Assembly: GCF_008369445.1 (NCBI RefSeq)
Contig: NZ_VTWH01000001.1
Location: 434,001-498,000 of the forward strand
From: Aureimonas fodinaquatilis
GTDB lineage: Bacteria > Pseudomonadota > Alphaproteobacteria > Rhizobiales > Rhizobiaceae
Length of the DNA: 64,000 nt
Direction of reading: 5' to 3'
Part shown: piece by piece, positions 61,576-64,000 of the stretch
Position numbering within the stretch: the first letter of the stretch is position 1
Layout: every line of letters starts with the position of its first letter
Made by a program: the position numbers and the translations under genes
The notes under the pieces: model-generated
Databases searched by the model: none
The model's input: only the letters and a program-made list of their open reading frames with translations
What the model was told of the DNA's origin: nothing

Positions 61576-62499
61576 TCATTTCGCGCGGGTGTCCTTTGCT
61601 CCGCTGTAGTAGGACAGACCGGCTCCTATCAATATCAAAACCGCGCTGACGAGCAGGCTCAACGTAAGCGTTTCGTCCAGGACGATCGCACTGAGAACCA
61701 TGCCGAACACCGGAGAGAGCAGAAGAACCTGACTGGCAGTGGTGACCGACATGCGACTGAGCGCGCGCGCCCAGAACCAGAAGCCGAGCACGCTCGGCAC
61801 GATGGCATTGTAGAGCAGTATTGCCGTATAGGTTGGAGTGAAATTCGTACCTCTATCCTCTAGAACCAGAGCGGCTGCCGAGGAGCAAACAGCGCCGGCG
61901 AGAAGCTGGCCGAATACCTGCCGCCAGAAATCTGATCGCCACTGCCGCTTACGGTAAAGAACCGAGCCCAACGCCCATGCTATGGTTGAAAAAAGTGCGA
62001 TTCCCGACCCCATCAGGGTGGAGCGGCTGGACCAGTCCATCGACCACGGAGCGCCAAGAATTGCGATACCTCCGATTCCAAGCGTGAGGCCGAGGAGCAT
62101 CTGCCACGTCGTTCGCTCGCCTAGAATGAACAGGCTGAGCAGCATAGCCCACAACGGCATTGAATAGGCTATCAACACCGTTCTGCTCGCGTCTATGAAC
62201 TGAAGTGCAAAGGCGGTGCCACCGGTCATCACGGCAATCTGGAGGAACCCGACCACATAAGTGGCAAGCCGCTCTCCCGCAATCGGCAGCAGGCCGCCTG
62301 GACCGCGCCGTATCAGTAGAAAAAAGCCAAGCAGAAGCACCGCGAACACATAGCGCAAAGCGTTGAATGTCCAGGCACCTCCATCCTCGACGGCGAGTTT
62401 GACCCACGTGTAGTTGCCGCCCCAGGCGAATATGACGAACAGCAAAAAAAATAAGGGTGCCGACGTATTTGCAGGGTGTGACCCAATGCGTCTGAACAA
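61576..62499 (-). CDS. EamA/DMT superfamily transporter
   Basis: This 307-residue ten-helix drug/metabolite exporter has two tandem EamA domains (about residues 12-145 and 160-298). Repeated hydrophobic segments with glycine-rich ends, and the LLFVIFAWGGNYTWVKLAVEDG start, are typical. Substrates of this family are metabolites or amino acids, here unknown. It diverges from the hyuA-like gene across 126 bp. Confidence 0.88.
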   Translation of the reverse strand: MFRRIGSHPANTSAPLFFLLFVIFAWGGNYTWVKLAVEDGGAWTFNALRYVFAVLLLGFFLLIRRGPGGLLPIAGERLATYVVGFLQIAVMTGGTAFALQFIDASRTVLIAYSMPLWAMLLSLFILGERTTWQMLLGLTLGIGGIAILGAPWSMDWSSRSTLMGSGIALFSTIAWALGSVLYRKRQWRSDFWRQVFGQLLAGAVCSSAAALVLEDRGTNFTPTYTAILLYNAIVPSVLGFWFWARALSRMSVTTASQVLLLSPVFGMVLSAIVLDETLTLSLLVSAVLILIGAGLSYYSGAKDTRAK

Positions 62500-62625
62500 G
62501 ATTATCCGCTCCCATTTTGAATTTTTCGATTATTCGATATGGCCCTATTGAAATTTTTATTTAAATATTTCACTCTCACGTTAATCAGCATCATCGTTCA
62601 GAGCAAGAGTAGGACGGAAGAGGTA
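62500..62625. promoter_or_regulatory. Divergent promoter region EamA / second hyuA
   Basis: This A+T-rich gap contains TGAAAT (62549-62554) and ATTTCA (62567-62572) with a 12-bp spacer. That is the same form and spacing as the TGAAAT-N12-ATTTCG element upstream of aroQ. It could be an operator, but A+T-rich DNA makes chance matches likely. Confidence 0.3.
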
Positions 62626-64000
62626 ATGCGGATAGGAGTTGAAGTCGGAGGAACGTTTACGGATTTGGTCGCTATCGACCATACGGGCGTTCGAGTTCTC
62701 AAAGTGCCGAGCACGCCCCGCAACCCGGATGAGGGCGCGTTTAACGCACTGCTCGCCAGCGATGTCGATATAGGAGAAATTTCGGATCTCGCTCACGGTT
62801 CAACGGTTGCCACCAATGCGGTGCTGGAGCGAAAGGGGTTTCCGATCTCCTTCATCACCACACATGGCTTCCGGGACATCCTCACCCTTCAGCGCCATGG
62901 ACGTTCGCGCATCTACGACCTGGAGTATGCAAGGCCCGAGCCGGTCGTTGACCGATCTTCGACTTTTGAAGTTATTGAGCGAATTCTGGCGGACGGCTCG
63001 ATTGCGACACCGCTTGACGAGGTTGCGGTCGAACGAGATCTGATCCCGCGCATCAAGGCTGGCGGTTATGAGGCCGTAGCCGTATGTCTGTTGAATGCTT
63101 ACACGAATCCTGCGCACGAGCGAGCGTTGAAAGCCATTATCCAGAAGCACATTCCCGGGTTTCTGGTCACACTCTCGAGCGAGGTAACGCGCGAGTTCCG
63201 CGAGTTTGAACGCGCCTCCACGACCACTCTTTCCGCTTATGTGCAGCCGGTGATGGACCGCTATATCTCGCGCTTCGAAAGCCGGCTTGACCAAAGCGGT
63301 TTCAAAGGCCGATTTTCGGTTATGCAGTCGAATGGTGGCCGGCTTCCCGGGGAGGCAATGCGCGAAAGCGCAGTCACGGCGCTGCTGTCTGGGCCAGCTG
63401 CGGGTGTCATGGGGGCTGCGCGTCAGGCTGCGCGCTCCAATTTCAAGAACCTCATTACTCTCGACATTGGCGGTACCTCGACCGATGTGTGCGTGGTCAC
63501 GGCTGGAAAGCCGCAGCTAACGCAGGAGTTTACGATAGATGGGCTGCCTGTTCGCCTGCCTGTTCTCGATATCAACACGGTGGGCGCCGGTGGTGGAAGC
63601 ATCATCTGGATAGATGATGGCGGTATGCTGCGTGTTGGCCCACATTCGGCGGGCGCCGAACCAGGCCCGGCCTGTTACGGGCGCGGGGGAAAACAGCCGA
63701 CTTTGACCGACGCGCATGTCGTCCGCCAGACCATTCGTCCGGAGGCCTTTCTGGGTGGGCGCATGGAAATCGACGTCGAGGCTGCACGTGCGGCTCTTGA
63801 GCCCATAGCCAGGCACTTCAAAATGAGTCTGGAAGAGGCGGCCGACAGCGCTATTCAACTGGCCAACGCCAACATTGTCCGTGCAATTCAGCTTATCTCG
63901 ACGGAGCGAGGTCACGATCCACGTGACTATGTGCTCGTGCCGTATGGAGGTGCGGGACCGCTGCACGCGGCGGCCGTCGCGGAAGATCTTGGCATCACAA
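62626..64000 (+). CDS. hyuA: Hydantoinase A/oxoprolinase family protein HyuA (C-terminus beyond window)
   Basis: This ATP-binding subunit of a cyclic-amide hydrolase starts at the ATG at 62626, with GAAGAGG upstream. Visible landmarks are VEVGGTFTDLVAI at the start, HGSTVATNAVLERKG, and LDIGGTSTDVCVV near residue 285. About 458 codons are present; the rest lies beyond the right edge. It is only distantly related to the hyuA at 39932, which suggests a second lactam or ketone-carboxylase type pathway starting here, presumably with hyuB to the right. Confidence 0.85.
   Translation, partial: MRIGVEVGGTFTDLVAIDHTGVRVLKVPSTPRNPDEGAFNALLASDVDIGEISDLAHGSTVATNAVLERKGFPISFITTHGFRDILTLQRHGRSRIYDLEYARPEPVVDRSSTFEVIERILADGSIATPLDEVAVERDLIPRIKAGGYEAVAVCLLNAYTNPAHERALKAIIQKHIPGFLVTLSSEVTREFREFERASTTTLSAYVQPVMDRYISRFESRLDQSGFKGRFSVMQSNGGRLPGEAMRESAVTALLSGPAAGVMGAARQAARSNFKNLITLDIGGTSTDVCVVTAGKPQLTQEFTIDGLPVRLPVLDINTVGAGGGSIIWIDDGGMLRVGPHSAGAEPGPACYGRGGKQPTLTDAHVVRQTIRPEAFLGGRMEIDVEAARAALEPIARHFKMSLEEAADSAIQLANANIVRAIQLISTERGHDPRDYVLVPYGGAGPLHAAAVAEDLGIT

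Overview
The window reads as chromosomal DNA of an alphaproteobacterium, most likely a heterotrophic member of the Hyphomicrobiales (Rhizobiales). The grounds are fairly G+C-rich coding DNA, tightly packed operons with many 4-bp ATGA overlaps, many GntR/IclR-controlled uptake and catabolism cassettes (TTT, TRAP and ABC), a DUF2585 protein and an ECF sigma factor locus. No tRNA, rRNA, CRISPR array, insertion sequence or phage gene was recognised. The order is inferred from gene content, not from a phylogenetic marker.

Left part (1-3.9 kb): the end of a tripartite tricarboxylate transporter (tctB-tctA, cut by the window edge) diverges from a type II dehydroquinase, a GntR regulator and a DapA-family lyase. 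3.86-14.2 kb is a complete zeaxanthin glucoside cluster: crtX, fni (type 2 IPP isomerase), crtE, crtZ, crtB, crtI and crtY. It also carries a DUF2585 membrane protein and a two-gene ABC-2 exporter, which is translationally coupled between crtE and crtZ. 14.4-21.1 kb holds an ECF sigma factor with a membrane-anchored partner and several secreted or membrane proteins of unknown role, including a DUF4139 protein. A TetR gene with a probable operator and a broken alpha/beta hydrolase follow.

Central part (22.9-36 kb): a probable D-amino-acid module carries two paralogous N-carbamoyl-D-amino acid hydrolases, a D-serine dehydratase-like PLP enzyme, an Ldh2-family dehydrogenase, an iron-dependent alcohol dehydrogenase, and IclR and GntR regulators. 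A TRAP transporter, an IclR regulator and a solute-binding-like protein without a signal peptide come next. From 45.98 down to 36.03 kb runs one leftward operon: Tat-exported binding protein, ABC transporter, HyuA, HyuB, M24 metallopeptidase, GntR.

Right part (46-64 kb): a ThDP-dependent enzyme and a TSUP permease are followed by a decayed, internally deleted duplicate of the 33.9-35.9 kb IclR/binding-protein pair. Then comes a sugar-acid cassette: ABC sugar importer, VOC protein, UxuA-type dehydratase, enolase-superfamily dehydratase, IclR, aldo/keto reductase, RraA-like protein and UPF0303 protein. Its two divergent promoters share a pair of TTC-N6-GAA palindromes 21 bp apart, a likely operator for the local IclR protein. 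The window ends with a phospholipase D/cardiolipin synthase-like protein, an EamA exporter and the start of a second hyuA.
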